From contig JAOACY010000092.1 of NCBI GenBank assembly GCA_026417615.1, positions 1-46,065 on the forward strand: a stretch of DNA of 46,065 nucleotides, written 5' to 3'. Source of the DNA: Clostridia bacterium (GTDB lineage Bacteria > Bacillota > Clostridia > Acetivibrionales > JAFADI01). Of the stretch, positions 7,656 to 19,134 are shown in pieces (position 1 is the first letter of the stretch; every line of letters begins with the position of its first letter). The notes below the pieces were generated by a model. The model had not been told where the DNA came from, made no database searches, and saw only the letters and a list, made by a program, of their open reading frames with translations. The translations under genes and the position numbers were made by a program.

Positions 7656-8624
7656 TTAGACCTTGTTGTTCATTACCAATTCAATAAGCTTTCCGCTCTG
7701 CTTTGCCCTGTCAATGATCTCATCGGTTATTATCATGCCTTCAGATATTATAACATCACCATTATTATCTGTTATTGTTTTTGAAGACTTCCTGCCATTA
7801 AGATACTGTCTCTGTCTCTGTTCAAATAAGCCAGCTGCGCTGCTTTCTTCTGCAATAGACTCAGAATTCTGAAAAAAGCTGTCCGCAGCCTGCTCTGTAA
7901 CGGGAAACCCTCCCCCGTAAATGGGGGCCTCCTGGCCTTCCGGCTGGGGAATTTCATCGTGTGAAGGGTCTGCCTTCTCATCAGAGTTCGTATCTAAATA
8001 TGAAAAATCCAGCTCCTTGTATATTTCCGCTCCTTCGCTGGCAATTACATTATTTGCCTTTAAAACAGCTTCATCTATATTTTTTTTTTCAAACTCAGGA
8101 AATCTGTCACCTGAACTTATTTGACTTGCGCTGTCTAAAAGGGTACTCTCAACGTCCTCAGTCACTACCAAAAGATTTTTCCCAAAGGTTATAACGCTGT
8201 CTCTGGGTATTATCCGAACCCGTTTCTGGGTTATATCAGCTATGAATTCAAGTCCGGTTATTTTACAGCGATTGTCTTCATCAACGTAGAAATCGCCGAC
8301 CTCTCCAATTAGTCTGCCCTTCCTGGTAAGTACCTTTGTCCCCTTAACCTGGATATTTTTCTGGAGAAGGTCTATAGCGGCAGGGATTTTGCTTATTTCA
8401 GTTATGGATGCTTCGCTCTCAATAGTTAAAGCATACTCTCCTATACCGAGGATATTCTCTGTCTGTATAACCCTGGCATTAAGAATCTGGATGCTGCTCT
8501 CCACAACTATGTAGTCAATGGCACCTTTATCCGCATTTACTATGATGCTTTTAACCTTTCCGACTTCCATACCGTCAGATATGCTTATAATAGGCAGGCC
8601 TATTATTTCGTGAGTCCTTTTCAT
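7656..8624 (-). CDS. PRC-barrel domain protein
   Basis: 322 aa. Two tandem PRC-barrel units are visible: residues ~1-80 (HEIIGLPIISISDGMEVGKV, IDYIVVES) and ~90-160 (KGTKVLTRKGRLIGEVGDFY, KITGLEF). A long acidic, low-complexity tail (~165-270) follows, and then a conserved C-terminal segment with DGDVI-like NNGDVIISEGMIIT and EIIDRAKQSGKLIEL. PRC barrels are small beta barrels found in RimM, in photosynthetic reaction-centre H chains and in sporulation proteins such as YlmC/YmxH. The pairing with a TPR membrane protein just upstream on the same strand (55-base gap) suggests a common transcript. No catalytic residues can be named; a structural or RNA/protein-binding role is possible. GGGGG lies 12 bases before the ATG. 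Confidence 0.75.
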   Translation of the reverse strand: MKRTHEIIGLPIISISDGMEVGKVKSIIVNADKGAIDYIVVESSIQILNARVIQTENILGIGEYALTIESEASITEISKIPAAIDLLQKNIQVKGTKVLTRKGRLIGEVGDFYVDEDNRCKITGLEFIADITQKRVRIIPRDSVITFGKNLLVVTEDVESTLLDSASQISSGDRFPEFEKKNIDEAVLKANNVIASEGAEIYKELDFSYLDTNSDEKADPSHDEIPQPEGQEAPIYGGGFPVTEQAADSFFQNSESIAEESSAAGLFEQRQRQYLNGRKSSKTITDNNGDVIISEGMIITDEIIDRAKQSGKLIELVMNNKV

Positions 8625-8679
8625 GACAAAGTGTACCCCCTTAGAATTTTGCTTTTCATAATATATAAATATTTATCCA

Positions 8680-9504
8680 TTACAGGTTTCTCAAAATCTC
8701 ATCCTTGACGGAAGCTTCCATTATGTCTCCATAAACCGTAATGTAACTGTCAAGAATCTCCCTGGCAAGCTCGGTCTGTCCAAGAGTCTTATATATAACG
8801 CAAATATCCAGCACTATCCAAAATACAAGGTCTTTATCCGGACTTTGTTCAAGCGCATCCATATAGCATTGGACTGCTTCCTGCAATTTCCCGCCGGATT
8901 TCAAATTGAACGCTCTGTCAATGTAACATTCGATATCTGGTTGATCGACAACCGAATTCGATATTTGTAACGGCACAGTGTCTGGAGCATCTTCTAGTGT
9001 TTCGACAATGCTTTCGTTTTCAGCAATATTACTTTCTATACACATTGTATCAATATTTTGCTTGCTGTCAACAGATTTTTCAAAGATAATTTTGCCTCCT
9101 GCTTCTGCATCATCCTTATTTTCAACAACATATGCACTATTTTTTTGTGGAAGAATATCATCGTTCTTTGTAAGTCTGCCTGCCAGAATCTTATTTATGC
9201 TGATAGCCTTTTTCTCGGGAACAATTATGGACACCAGCACAGTGAACAGGATTAGCAAAGTAAGATATACCACTATCATAATTACAGGCAGGAATACCTT
9301 CATCAAAGGAAAGGCTTTGCCGGCTCGTTCAACCATAACCCATGAATAAGGAAATACAACACACACTGCAATAGAGCTAAATGTCACCGCCGCCAAAGTG
9401 TACAAATTCAACAGTCCTGTCTTTCTGAGACAGTATGCCAATGCTCCTGAGGATAAAAGCACCACCAAAGTGACAATAAACATGTATAAGCCTAAATTAT
9501 TCAT
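8680..9504 (-). CDS. Membrane protein with C-terminal TPR-like domain
   Basis: 274 aa, not a recognised family. Residues ~5-25, 35-55 and 67-95 are three hydrophobic helices. A charged, low-complexity linker (~100-190) leads to a helical tail (~190-274) whose spacing fits two TPR units: YIDRAFNLKSGGKLQEAVQC with YMDALEQSPDKDL, then CVIYKTLGQTELAREILDSY. The predicted topology is a membrane anchor with a cytoplasmic protein-interaction domain. GGGAGGG lies 4 bases before the ATG. It is probably the first gene of a two-gene unit with the PRC-barrel gene. Confidence 0.65.
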   Translation of the reverse strand: MNNLGLYMFIVTLVVLLSSGALAYCLRKTGLLNLYTLAAVTFSSIAVCVVFPYSWVMVERAGKAFPLMKVFLPVIMIVVYLTLLILFTVLVSIIVPEKKAISINKILAGRLTKNDDILPQKNSAYVVENKDDAEAGGKIIFEKSVDSKQNIDTMCIESNIAENESIVETLEDAPDTVPLQISNSVVDQPDIECYIDRAFNLKSGGKLQEAVQCYMDALEQSPDKDLVFWIVLDICVIYKTLGQTELAREILDSYITVYGDIMEASVKDEILRNL

Positions 9505-9679
9505 TTAGCCCTCCCGCATTGTGTTTTCATTAAAAATATTAGTAAATAATTGTAAAGTTAAATAAGCCTGACTATTCAATTGGATTTATTCGCTATAAAA
9601 CATTATAATTCCTGCTTTTTTTGAAAAAAATATATACTTTAAGTAATTATCGACAAAATTCAACTTTCTTTACGCTGTA

Positions 9680-9721
9680 GCAATAAAAAAGAATATGCCG
9701 CGGCATATTCTTTTTTATTGC
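9680..9721 (-). terminator. Terminator of lon: 42-bp perfect palindrome
   Basis: The 21 bases 9680-9700 are the exact inverse of 9701-9721, centred on GCCGCGGC, with T-rich arms giving TTTTTT on either strand. It sits 4 bases beyond the lon stop on the minus strand and could act in both directions. Confidence 0.85.
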
Positions 9722-9725
9722 ATTA

Positions 9726-12170
9726 TTACTGTTCCAAAGCAGTTATACCATTTTCAGCGTTTCCGATTACTGCATTCGCCTCAGATATGATTATGTCTTC
9801 ATCCTGTCTGGCTCCGCGAGACTCCATTCTAAACTTGAATCCTGACAATGCGGTGCAAAGAACAGTCTCCATATCCGCCGCAATCACAAACTTGATTTTT
9901 TTACGAACATTTTCAGGTATTTCATCGATATCCTTTTTGTTGTCCACAGGTATTATAACAGTGTTTATACCGGCTCTGTGAGCGGCCAGAACCTTTTCCT
10001 TAAGTCCTCCTATTGGAAGAACGCGCCCTCTTAAGGTTATCTCGCCGGTCATGGCAATGTCCTTCCTTACGGGTATGCCCGTAAGTGCGGAAATCATCGC
10101 AGTTGCAAGAGTTATTCCCGCAGAAGGCCCGTCCTTGGGTATCGCACCCTCGGGAACATGTATGTGTATGTCATATTTGTTGTGGAAATCCTTATCAATA
10201 TTATACTGCGCCGCTTTTGACCTGATAAAGCTCATTGCGGTTCTTGCAGATTCCTTCATTATATCCCCCAGATGACCGGTCAGCTCAAGCTTGCCGCAGC
10301 CTTCCATTATGTTTACCTCAATAGAAAGTGTGTCTCCTCCTACCGGTGTCCATGCCAACCCTGTGGCAATGCCTATTTCATCTGCTTCATTAACTCTGTC
10401 GAATCTGTATTTCTTCGTGCCCAGAAATTTTTCCAGGTTGCCTGATGTTATGGTTACCGATTTCCTTCCCATTGAAATTATAAGCTTTGCAGCTTTTCTG
10501 CAAATTTTGGCAAATTCTCTTTCAAGGGTCCTAACCCCCGCTTCCCTGGTATAGTAGTTTATTACATCTCTTATGGCTCTTTCGTCCATTTTCAGGCTGC
10601 TCTTTTTAAGGCCATGGGCCTGAACCTGCTTTGGGAGCAGGTACTTGGAGGCAATATTGACCTTTTCCTCTTCTGTATAGCTTGAAAGGCTTATAACTTC
10701 CATCCTGTCAAGGAGAGGCCGTGGTACTGTTTCCAGATTATTGGCTGTCGTGAGAAATAACACATCCGATAAATCAAAGGGCAGCTCAAGGTAATGATCC
10801 CTGAAAGAGTAATTCTGCTCTGCGTCCAAAACCTCCAGCAATGCAGCTGCAGGGTCTCCCCTGAAGTCGCTGCTCATCTTGTCTATCTCGTCGAGTAGAA
10901 TAAGAGGATTTTTTGAGCCTGCCTGTTTCAAGGCATTAATTATCCTGCCAGGCATCGCACCCACATAAGTCTTTCTGTGACCTCTTATTTCCGCCTCATC
11001 CCTGACGCCGCCAAGAGACATCCTTACATAGTTCCTGTTGAGCGCTTTGGCTATTGATTTTGCAATGGAAGTCTTTCCAACCCCCGGAGGTCCCGCAAGG
11101 CAAAGTATTGGCCCCTTCAGGCTGTTTTTCAGCTTTCTTATTGCAAGATATTCAATTATTCTTTCCTTAACTTTTTCCAGACCATAGTGATCTTCATCAA
11201 GTATCTCTTCCGCTCTCTTTATATCCAATATTTCTTCTGTTTTTTTGCTCCATGGAAGATCAAACACCCAGTCCAGGTATGTCCTTATGACCGCTCCTTC
11301 CGCAGAACCAGGCTGCAGCTTCAAAAGACGGTCAAGTTCCTTAAGAACCTTTTTTTCAGCTTCTTCCGGCAAACCGGCTTCCTTAAGCTTTTCCTTATAT
11401 TCCTCAACCTCCCCGGCAATGCCGTCCTTATCTCCAAGCTCGTTCTGAATGGCTTTCAGCTGCTCGCGAAGGTAATACTCCTTCTGCATTTTATCTATCT
11501 GCTTGCGCACCTTTGCACTTATATTGCGTTCCACCTCAAGGATTTCCACTTCCTTAAGCAGTATCTCAAGCACTTTCTCAAGCCTTTTGAGCGGAGCAAA
11601 TTCATTTAATATATCCTGCTTCTGCTCAACCTTCAGAAAAATATTTGAAGTTATAACATCTGCCAGCTGCGAAGGGTCTTCAATACTTGTTATAGTCAGA
11701 ACAGTGTCCGGCGATACCTTGCTGTTGAGCTTAACATAGTCATCAAAAGCAGCCATCACCCTCCTTCTCAAAGCTTCCATTTCAACCATGCCTTCTTCGT
11801 CAGGCATATATATTTTCTCCATGACCTCTGCCATAAAGAAGGGCTCTGTCTGGGTTATATCACTGATTTCCGCCCTGCTCAAGCCTTCCACCAGAACCCT
11901 TATGGTATCCCCGGGAAGCTTTAAGAGCTGCTTGACCTTGGAAATAGTGCCGACACTAAAAATATCCTCTTCATTGGGTGCATCGTTTTTTGCATCCTTC
12001 TGTGCCACAAGGAATATAAGCTGGTTGTTTATCATTGCTTCTTCCAGCGCTTTTATGGATTTTGCCCTGCCTACATCAAAATGCAGTATCATGTATGGAA
12101 ATACAGTGAGCCCTCTTAATGGCAGTAAAGGCAATACCTGTTTCTTTATTACTTTCTTTGCCTCGGACAT
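9726..12170 (-). CDS. lon: ATP-dependent protease Lon
   Basis: 814 aa from the preferred start. The order is the N-terminal LonB-type substrate domain ([14 protein letters not shown]), a coiled coil (~210-290), the AAA+ module with Walker A GPPGVGKT (~360-367), Walker B LILLDEID and sensor/arginine motifs, then the Ser-Lys protease domain with PKDGPSAG (Ser ~683) and GGLKEK (Lys ~726). The spacing of 43 residues matches the LonA dyad. It degrades misfolded and regulatory proteins in the cytoplasm. The frame also has an ATG at 12197, but the ATG at 12170 has AAGGGGATGG 6-7 bases upstream and gives the usual N-terminus. The last ~35 residues after the protease domain are an acidic extension. 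A MITE-like repeat lies in its upstream region. Confidence 0.95.
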   Translation of the reverse strand: MSEAKKVIKKQVLPLLPLRGLTVFPYMILHFDVGRAKSIKALEEAMINNQLIFLVAQKDAKNDAPNEEDIFSVGTISKVKQLLKLPGDTIRVLVEGLSRAEISDITQTEPFFMAEVMEKIYMPDEEGMVEMEALRRRVMAAFDDYVKLNSKVSPDTVLTITSIEDPSQLADVITSNIFLKVEQKQDILNEFAPLKRLEKVLEILLKEVEILEVERNISAKVRKQIDKMQKEYYLREQLKAIQNELGDKDGIAGEVEEYKEKLKEAGLPEEAEKKVLKELDRLLKLQPGSAEGAVIRTYLDWVFDLPWSKKTEEILDIKRAEEILDEDHYGLEKVKERIIEYLAIRKLKNSLKGPILCLAGPPGVGKTSIAKSIAKALNRNYVRMSLGGVRDEAEIRGHRKTYVGAMPGRIINALKQAGSKNPLILLDEIDKMSSDFRGDPAAALLEVLDAEQNYSFRDHYLELPFDLSDVLFLTTANNLETVPRPLLDRMEVISLSSYTEEEKVNIASKYLLPKQVQAHGLKKSSLKMDERAIRDVINYYTREAGVRTLEREFAKICRKAAKLIISMGRKSVTITSGNLEKFLGTKKYRFDRVNEADEIGIATGLAWTPVGGDTLSIEVNIMEGCGKLELTGHLGDIMKESARTAMSFIRSKAAQYNIDKDFHNKYDIHIHVPEGAIPKDGPSAGITLATAMISALTGIPVRKDIAMTGEITLRGRVLPIGGLKEKVLAAHRAGINTVIIPVDNKKDIDEIPENVRKKIKFVIAADMETVLCTALSGFKFRMESRGARQDEDIIISEANAVIGNAENGITALEQ

Positions 12171-12235
12171 TTGACCATCCCCTTGTATATTAGTCATATT
12201 AAGTAACCTTTCTAAAAAAATAATTATACTATATT

Positions 12236-12296
12236 TACTGTACCTTCATCGAGTGATTTCAGCATCTTTTTCCAAGAAAAGCTTTATTTGGTGCAA
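12236..12296 (-). repeat. MITE-like repeat, copy C (partial), in the lon upstream region
   Basis: Read on the minus strand, AGCTTTTCTTGG, AGATGC and AAATCACTCGA occur in the same order and spacing as at the left end of copy A (29,840 onward). The copy ends in GGTACAGTA, similar to the right ends of the other copies (CAGTA). The TATAAT at 12223-12228, a possible lon -10 box, lies 8 bases beyond the repeat end, so the repeat supplies the sequence where the -35 region would be. Confidence 0.6.
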
Positions 12297-12396
12297 AAGG
12301 GAATACGTGCATGAATCCGCTTACTCAGACTTTTGAATACATTATATTATATTGATTTGCAAATTGAAACAGGAAAAAACCAGCACATTTTTTCTC

Positions 12397-14148
12397 TTAT
12401 ATTTTTGTTGCCCCGCAGTAGACAAGGCCTCTTGACGCATCTATGGTAACAACAGAACCACTCTTTAGAATCTGTGTTGCATTTTCCGCACCGCATATTA
12501 CAGGAATTTCAAGCGTCAGCCCAACTATGGCGGCATGGGAAGCCACTCCCCCCTCCTCCACAATTATTGCCGAAGCCCTTTTTATGACAGGCAGCATTTC
12601 GTTAGTTGTAAAGGGTACTACCAGTATGTTTCCCTCCTGAAAATTTTCCCTGGCCTCTTGAGGCGTCCTGGCAACACAAAGCTCTCCGGTAATTGTTCCC
12701 GAGCCGACACCCGTACCCTGCACAAGTACTTTCCCGACAATATGCACCTTGAGAATGTTTGTTGTTCCGCTTACGCCAACAGGCACGCCAGCCGTTATGA
12801 CCACAAGGTCACCATTGCTGACCAGGCCTGACTCAAGGGCTTTCTCAATCCCTGTATCAAACATTTCATCCGTGGAGCTCACTTCCTTCACAAGGTAGGG
12901 TATCACTCCCCATGAAAGAGATAATTGCCTCTGAACCCTCGGAATGACAGTAGTTGCGATTATGGGGCATGCAGGTCTGAATCTTGATATCATCCTTGCG
13001 GTATGACCCGACTGCGTAACGGTAATTATTGCTGCCGCCTTCAAATCCATAGCGGTTGTACACGTTGCATGGCTTATGGCATTCGTAACGCTCGTAACCA
13101 TATCATACTGTATTCCCGAAAAGCGCTTCCAGTAATCCATAGAGTTTTCTGCCTTCTCGGCTATTTTCGACATGGTTTGCAGGCTTTCCACAGGGTACTT
13201 GCCTGCTGCGGTCTCTCCCGAAAGCATAATTACACTTGTTCCGTCGTAAATTGCATTGGCAATGTCGCTAGCCTCGGCCCTTGTAGGCCTTGGGTTCCGT
13301 ATCATGGAATCCAGCATCTGGGTTGCAGTTATTACAGGCTTGCCGTTTCTGTAACACTTTTCAATAAGCATTTTCTGCACAATGGGAACTTCTTCCACAG
13401 GAATCTCCACACCCAGGTCACCTCTGGCAACCATAATGCCATCCGCCACCTTCAGTATCTCGTCAACATTATCGACACCCTGCCGGTTTTCTATCTTCGC
13501 AATAACCTTTATTCCCTGTCCGCCGTTTTTTTCAAGGATCTTCTTTATCTCAATAACATCGGAAGCTTTCCTTACAAAAGATGCCGCAATAAAATCAAAC
13601 TCATTTTCAATCCCGAATTTGATATCCTCTATATCTTGGTTAGTCAGGGAGGGAAGGTGTATTTCAACCCCCGGGACATTTATTCCCTTGTTGTTTCCGA
13701 TAGCTCCTCCATTCAGCACGGTGCAGTGAATATCCTTCCCCTTTATCTCTTTTACTTCCAGTTCAACAAGTCCGTCATTTATAAGTATCCTGCTTCCCTT
13801 TTCCACATCCTTGTAAAGGTCCTTGTATGTAACTGAAGCCTTGGTGCTGTCTCCTGATATATCCTCATTCACCAGTATAAAACTGTCTCCCTGGTTTAAA
13901 ACAATCTCTTTGTTTTGGAATTTGCCGGTTCTGATTTCCGGACCCTTTGTATCTAAAAGCAGAGGTATGGGCAAGCCCAACCTGTCCCTGACTTTTTTAA
14001 AGCTCTCAATCCTTATCTTGTGTTCCTGGTGATCACCATGGGAAAAGTTTATTCTGGCAACATTCATTCCTGCCAGCATAAGCTTCTCCAGAACCTCTTC
14101 ATTGTCAACTGCAGGCCCTAATGTACATATGATTTTTGTCTTCCTCAT
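12397..14148 (-). CDS. pyk: Pyruvate kinase with C-terminal PEP-utilizer domain
   Basis: 583 aa, about 110 longer than the minimal enzyme. It converts PEP and ADP to pyruvate and ATP in glycolysis. Visible are the N-terminal RKTKIICTLGPA strand, the NFSHG motif, DTKGPEIRTG, the active-site IAKIENRQGV..IDEI-like stretch (KIENRQGVDNVDEIL), the MVARGDLGVE motif and the ATQMLDSM..PRPTRAEASDIANA substrate loop. Residues ~475-583 form the extra swivelling domain related to PEP synthase/PPDK, with the EEGGVASHAAIV motif whose histidine is the phosphocarrier in those enzymes. This fusion is common in Bacilli and Clostridia. It is separated from lon by about 200 bases and from asnS by 124 bases. Confidence 0.95.
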   Translation of the reverse strand: MRKTKIICTLGPAVDNEEVLEKLMLAGMNVARINFSHGDHQEHKIRIESFKKVRDRLGLPIPLLLDTKGPEIRTGKFQNKEIVLNQGDSFILVNEDISGDSTKASVTYKDLYKDVEKGSRILINDGLVELEVKEIKGKDIHCTVLNGGAIGNNKGINVPGVEIHLPSLTNQDIEDIKFGIENEFDFIAASFVRKASDVIEIKKILEKNGGQGIKVIAKIENRQGVDNVDEILKVADGIMVARGDLGVEIPVEEVPIVQKMLIEKCYRNGKPVITATQMLDSMIRNPRPTRAEASDIANAIYDGTSVIMLSGETAAGKYPVESLQTMSKIAEKAENSMDYWKRFSGIQYDMVTSVTNAISHATCTTAMDLKAAAIITVTQSGHTARMISRFRPACPIIATTVIPRVQRQLSLSWGVIPYLVKEVSSTDEMFDTGIEKALESGLVSNGDLVVITAGVPVGVSGTTNILKVHIVGKVLVQGTGVGSGTITGELCVARTPQEARENFQEGNILVVPFTTNEMLPVIKRASAIIVEEGGVASHAAIVGLTLEIPVICGAENATQILKSGSVVTIDASRGLVYCGATKI

Positions 14149-14272
14149 TTGATTCGTCTCCTTACTAGAAAGTTAAATGTTGTAACTCTTAAGCTCTTGC
14201 CATAAATACAATGTCAATAATAAATTAATGGTCTTAGAAAATCAAGACATTGAATTAATTAAGCCTGTTACC

Positions 14273-15664
14273 TTAGAATTCCGCAGACTTGGTAGTCCTT
14301 GGGAACGGTATTACATCTCGGATATTGGACATTCCTGTAATATACATTATAGCCCTCTCAAAGCCCAGTCCGAACCCGGCATGCTTTGTCCCCCCGTATT
14401 TTCTCAGCTCAAGGTACCACCAATAATCGTCCTTCTTAAGCCCCATTTCATCCATTCTCTTTTCAAGAACGTCAAGTCGCTCTTCCCTCTGGCTGCCCCC
14501 GATAATTTCTCCTACTCCGGGAACAAGGAGGTCCATGGCTGCGACAGTCTTATTATCATCGTTCAATCTCATGTAGAAGGCCTTTATGCCCTTGGGGTAA
14601 TCGGTAACAAATACGGGCTTTTTGAATACCTGCTCCGTCAAAAATCTTTCATGTTCAGTCTGCAAGTCGTTTCCCCATTCAACAGGGTATTCAAACCTTT
14701 CCTTATTTTTTTTAAGTATTTCAATCGCTTCGGTGTAGGTAATATGACCGAATTCGGAATTCACAACGTTGTTTAATCTTTCCAGCAGCGCATTGTCTAC
14801 GAAGCTGTTGAAGAACTCCATCTCTTCGGGAGCATTAGCCAATACATAATTGATAATATATTTAATCATGTCTTCAGCCAGCTCCATGTCATCAGCGAGC
14901 TCAGCGAAAGCTATTTCAGGCTCAATCATCCAGAACTCTGCGGCGTGCCTTGCTGTATTTGAATTCTCCGCCCTGAAGGTTGGTCCGAAGGTATAGACAT
15001 TTCTGAATGCCAGACAGAATGCCTCAGCAGAAAGCTGTCCGCTTACAGTCAGATTTGTCTCCTTGCAGAAGAAGTCCTGCCCATAATCAATCTTTCCGTG
15101 CTCATTCCTGGGAATATTGTCAAAATCAAGCGTGGTTACCCGGAACATAGCTCCTGCGCCCTCGCAGTCGCTGCCTGTTATAATAGGGGTGTGTACATAA
15201 ACAAAGCCTCTTTCCTGAAAAAACATGTGTACAGCGTAAGCAATAAGGGATCTCACCCTGAAAACCGCCGAAAATGTGTTGGTGCGGGGCCTTAAGTGGG
15301 CGATTGTCCTTAAAAACTCCATAGAGTGTCTCTTTTTCTGCAAAGGATACTCGGCAGAGCAAAAACCTTCTATTTCAATCCTTGTGGCTTTAAGCTCAAA
15401 GGGCTGCTTGGCTCCAGGCGTCTCAACCAGTTCACCCTCCGCGGCTATGGAAGCTCCTGCATTCAGCTTGGCTATTTCTTTAAAATTGGATATCTTACCT
15501 TCCTCAAATACTATCTGCAGATTCTTAAAGAAGGAGCCGTCATTCAGTTCAATAAAGCCGAAGGTCTTTGAGTCCCGCACAGTTCTTATCCAACCCGAAA
15601 CCTTGACCTGCTTGCCAAGGCAATCACCGGTTTGTCTGTAAAGCTGTCTTATTGTTTTTTCCAT
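14273..15664 (-). CDS. asnS: Asparaginyl-tRNA synthetase
   Basis: 463 aa, class IIb synthetase that charges tRNA-Asn. An N-terminal OB-fold anticodon domain ([20 protein letters not shown], residues ~18-40) is followed by motif 1 ([18 protein letters not shown]), motif 2 ([20 protein letters not shown]) and motif 3 ([15 protein letters not shown]). The EFWMIEPE segment is usual in AsnRS. The open frame reaches 15802, but the ATG at 15664 begins the family-like MEKTIRQLY and has GGAAGGG upstream; the extra 46 codons have no similarity. No T-box (no GGTGGNACCGCG-like box) was found in the 165 bases between icd and asnS. Confidence 0.94.
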   Translation of the reverse strand: MEKTIRQLYRQTGDCLGKQVKVSGWIRTVRDSKTFGFIELNDGSFFKNLQIVFEEGKISNFKEIAKLNAGASIAAEGELVETPGAKQPFELKATRIEIEGFCSAEYPLQKKRHSMEFLRTIAHLRPRTNTFSAVFRVRSLIAYAVHMFFQERGFVYVHTPIITGSDCEGAGAMFRVTTLDFDNIPRNEHGKIDYGQDFFCKETNLTVSGQLSAEAFCLAFRNVYTFGPTFRAENSNTARHAAEFWMIEPEIAFAELADDMELAEDMIKYIINYVLANAPEEMEFFNSFVDNALLERLNNVVNSEFGHITYTEAIEILKKNKERFEYPVEWGNDLQTEHERFLTEQVFKKPVFVTDYPKGIKAFYMRLNDDNKTVAAMDLLVPGVGEIIGGSQREERLDVLEKRMDEMGLKKDDYWWYLELRKYGGTKHAGFGLGFERAIMYITGMSNIRDVIPFPRTTKSAEF

Positions 15665-15829
15665 CAAAGCAAATCCCTTCCTTATCGCAATAATATGATA
15701 TTTGCCTTTTAATATTGGCCCATCTCTCTTCAGGCCAAGCTGTTGACTGTACCAAAATGGGGACGGCTCTTGAACAGCGTATTCACAGGATCCAAGAACC
15801 ATCCCCCCTTTTGCTCCCCCTTTTGTCTG

Positions 15830-17038
15830 CTACAGCATCTTCTCCAGACGCTTGTTAATTTCCTTCAGGAAGTTTTCTGTATTGACTATATTTTTATCAG
15901 ATGCTTCAGAAAGAGATGCAAGATCCTTAGTCATTGTACCCTCATCAATGGTCTTGATTGATGCGGCCTCAAGCTTGTCTGCAAAATCCGCCAGCTCCTT
16001 TATTCCATCCAATTCTCCGCGTTTTTTCAGAGCACCGGTCCACGCAAAAATGGTGGCCATGGAGTTGGTTGAAGTTTCTTCGCCTTTAAGATGCCTGTAG
16101 TAATGTCTGGTTACAGTTCCATGTGCAGCCTCATATTCATATTTTCCATCAGGCGATACAAGCACCGAGGTCATCATTGCAAGGCTGCCGAAGGCTGTTG
16201 CCACCATATCGGACATGACATCACCATCGTAGTTCTTGCATGCCCATATCATTCCGCCTTCAGATCTGATGATGCGCGCAACGGCATCATCAATCAGGGT
16301 GTAGAAATATTCGATGCCCGCTGCATCAAATTTAACCTTGTATTCCCTGTCGAAAATCTCCTGGAAAATATCCTTGAATCTATGGTCATACACTTTTGAT
16401 ATCGTATCCTTTGTTGCAAACCAAAGGTCCTGCTTCTGATCAAGCGCAAAAGTGAAGCAGGCTCTAGCAAAGCTCTCGATGGATTTGTCCGTATTATGCA
16501 TTCCCAGGACGACTCCCGCGCCGTCAAAATCATGTATGGTCTGACGCTCAACCCGTCCGTCCGCATAGGTGAATACAAGCTCAGCCTTTCCAACGCCTTC
16601 AGCCTTGTACTCCACATCCTTGTAGACGTCTCCGTAAGCATGCCTTGCTATGGTTATAGGCTTCTTCCAGGTTTTTACGGAGGGCTTCACGCTGTCAACA
16701 ATAATGGGCGCCCTGAAAACAGTACCGTCCAATATTGCTCTTATAGTACCATTAGGGCTTTTCCACATCTTCTTAAGCTTATATTCTTCTACCCTCTGGG
16801 CATTTGGTGTTATTGTGGCGCATTTGACGGCAACACCATATTTTTTTGTAGCGTTTGCCGCATCAATAGTAACCTGATCATCAGTCTGATCCCTGTACTC
16901 AAGACCTAGGTCATAGTACTCTGTATTAAGCTCTATGTATGGCTTAAGCAATATATCCTTTATCATCTTCCAGATGATACGGGTCATTTCGTCGCCGTCC
17001 ATCTCAACCAGCGGCGTCTTCATCTTGATCTTTTGCAT
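15830..17038 (-). CDS. icd: NADP-dependent isocitrate dehydrogenase (eukaryotic-type)
   Basis: 402 aa. It oxidatively decarboxylates isocitrate to 2-oxoglutarate with NADP. The N-terminus [20 protein letters not shown], the CATITPN and [18 protein letters not shown] substrate loop, and the [24 protein letters not shown] metal site identify the homodimeric subfamily shared with eukaryotes rather than the E. coli Icd type. Start: ATG at 17038, with AAGGAG 8 bases upstream. The open frame extends 27 codons further without a ribosome site. It is transcribed away from gdhA/glnA, which consume its product. Confidence 0.95.
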   Translation of the reverse strand: MQKIKMKTPLVEMDGDEMTRIIWKMIKDILLKPYIELNTEYYDLGLEYRDQTDDQVTIDAANATKKYGVAVKCATITPNAQRVEEYKLKKMWKSPNGTIRAILDGTVFRAPIIVDSVKPSVKTWKKPITIARHAYGDVYKDVEYKAEGVGKAELVFTYADGRVERQTIHDFDGAGVVLGMHNTDKSIESFARACFTFALDQKQDLWFATKDTISKVYDHRFKDIFQEIFDREYKVKFDAAGIEYFYTLIDDAVARIIRSEGGMIWACKNYDGDVMSDMVATAFGSLAMMTSVLVSPDGKYEYEAAHGTVTRHYYRHLKGEETSTNSMATIFAWTGALKKRGELDGIKELADFADKLEAASIKTIDEGTMTKDLASLSEASDKNIVNTENFLKEINKRLEKML

Positions 17039-17395
17039 TCTGATTCTCCTTGTAAAAAATGTTTTTTTATTAACAATCTCAACCATGTATATTCTAAAAT
17101 AAATCTGCACTGTTATCAAGCCCCAATAAAAAGGAGATTCTTATACTTTGAATACCATTGAAATTCTTTTGAAAAATCACTTTTTCCAGTGTAAACTGTT
17201 TTTCATAAAATATAAAACTTCTATGCTAATATTTGAAGGATTTATTGCATATTCCTGCAACAACAAGCAATGCCTATACATCCCTTGTATTTGTATTTTG
17301 TTTGTACATACTGTTTTAAAGCACATTATGGGGAAGTTATTCTTACCAATGAATTTATACTGTTTCTTGAATTTAGAAATTTATTGTTTAATCCC

Positions 17396-17424
17396 TTGCA
17401 TTTTTAAATCTGTTTTGCTATAAT
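17396..17424 (+). promoter_or_regulatory. Predicted sigma-A promoter of gdhA
   Basis: TTGCAT and a perfect TATAAT are separated by 17 bases. The predicted start of transcription at about 17431 leaves a leader of roughly 155 bases before gdhA. The same -35 hexamer and spacing occur at the glnA promoter. Confidence 0.7.
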
Positions 17425-17430
17425 TCATAT

Positions 17431-18924
<1,494 letters not shown>

Positions 18925-18993
18925 TCTGGGGAAATACCTTAATAAATAAAAGCAATTCTGTTTATTTATAAAGGAATTTACTGGAATTTTGCA

Positions 18994-19030
18994 AAAATAC
19001 CGCTTGAGAGTAATCCTCAGGCGGTATTTT
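18994..19030 (+). terminator. Terminator of gdhA
   Basis: AAAATACCGC followed by TTGAG pairs with CTCAG followed by GCGGTATTTT (one G-U) around a 7-base loop. The stem is GC-rich at its core and ends in TTTT. Confidence 0.85.
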
Positions 19031-19069
19031 ATTTCACAAAAATAAATATTTTATTTCCGTCAAAGTAAT

Positions 19070-19098
19070 TTGCATCTACAATGCTTTTCTGATAAAAT
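19070..19098 (+). promoter_or_regulatory. Predicted sigma-A promoter of glnA
   Basis: TTGCAT, 17 bases, then TAAAAT. This is 37 bases upstream of the TTG start and matches the gdhA promoter in its -35 hexamer and spacing. Confidence 0.6.
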
Positions 19099-19134
19099 TA
19101 TGTGCAGGTAAAGATACGCAAAGGAGTGTTATTT

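Noticed and set aside
13003-13836. Long open frame antisense to pyk (277 codons)
   Set aside because: It is a shadow of the clear pyruvate kinase coding frame, with no ribosome site and no protein-like features.
15665-15829. Possible T-box leader before asnS
   Set aside because: The icd-asnS gap on the minus strand has no T-box sequence (GGTGGNACCGCG), no terminator with a T-run and no clear specifier loop.
17148-17423. 91-codon TTG frame with AAGGAG upstream in the icd-gdhA gap
   Set aside because: Composition is random-like (Phe, Leu, Ile, Lys, Cys from A/T-rich DNA), it starts with TTG 11 bases from the ribosome-like site, and it overlaps the gdhA promoter.
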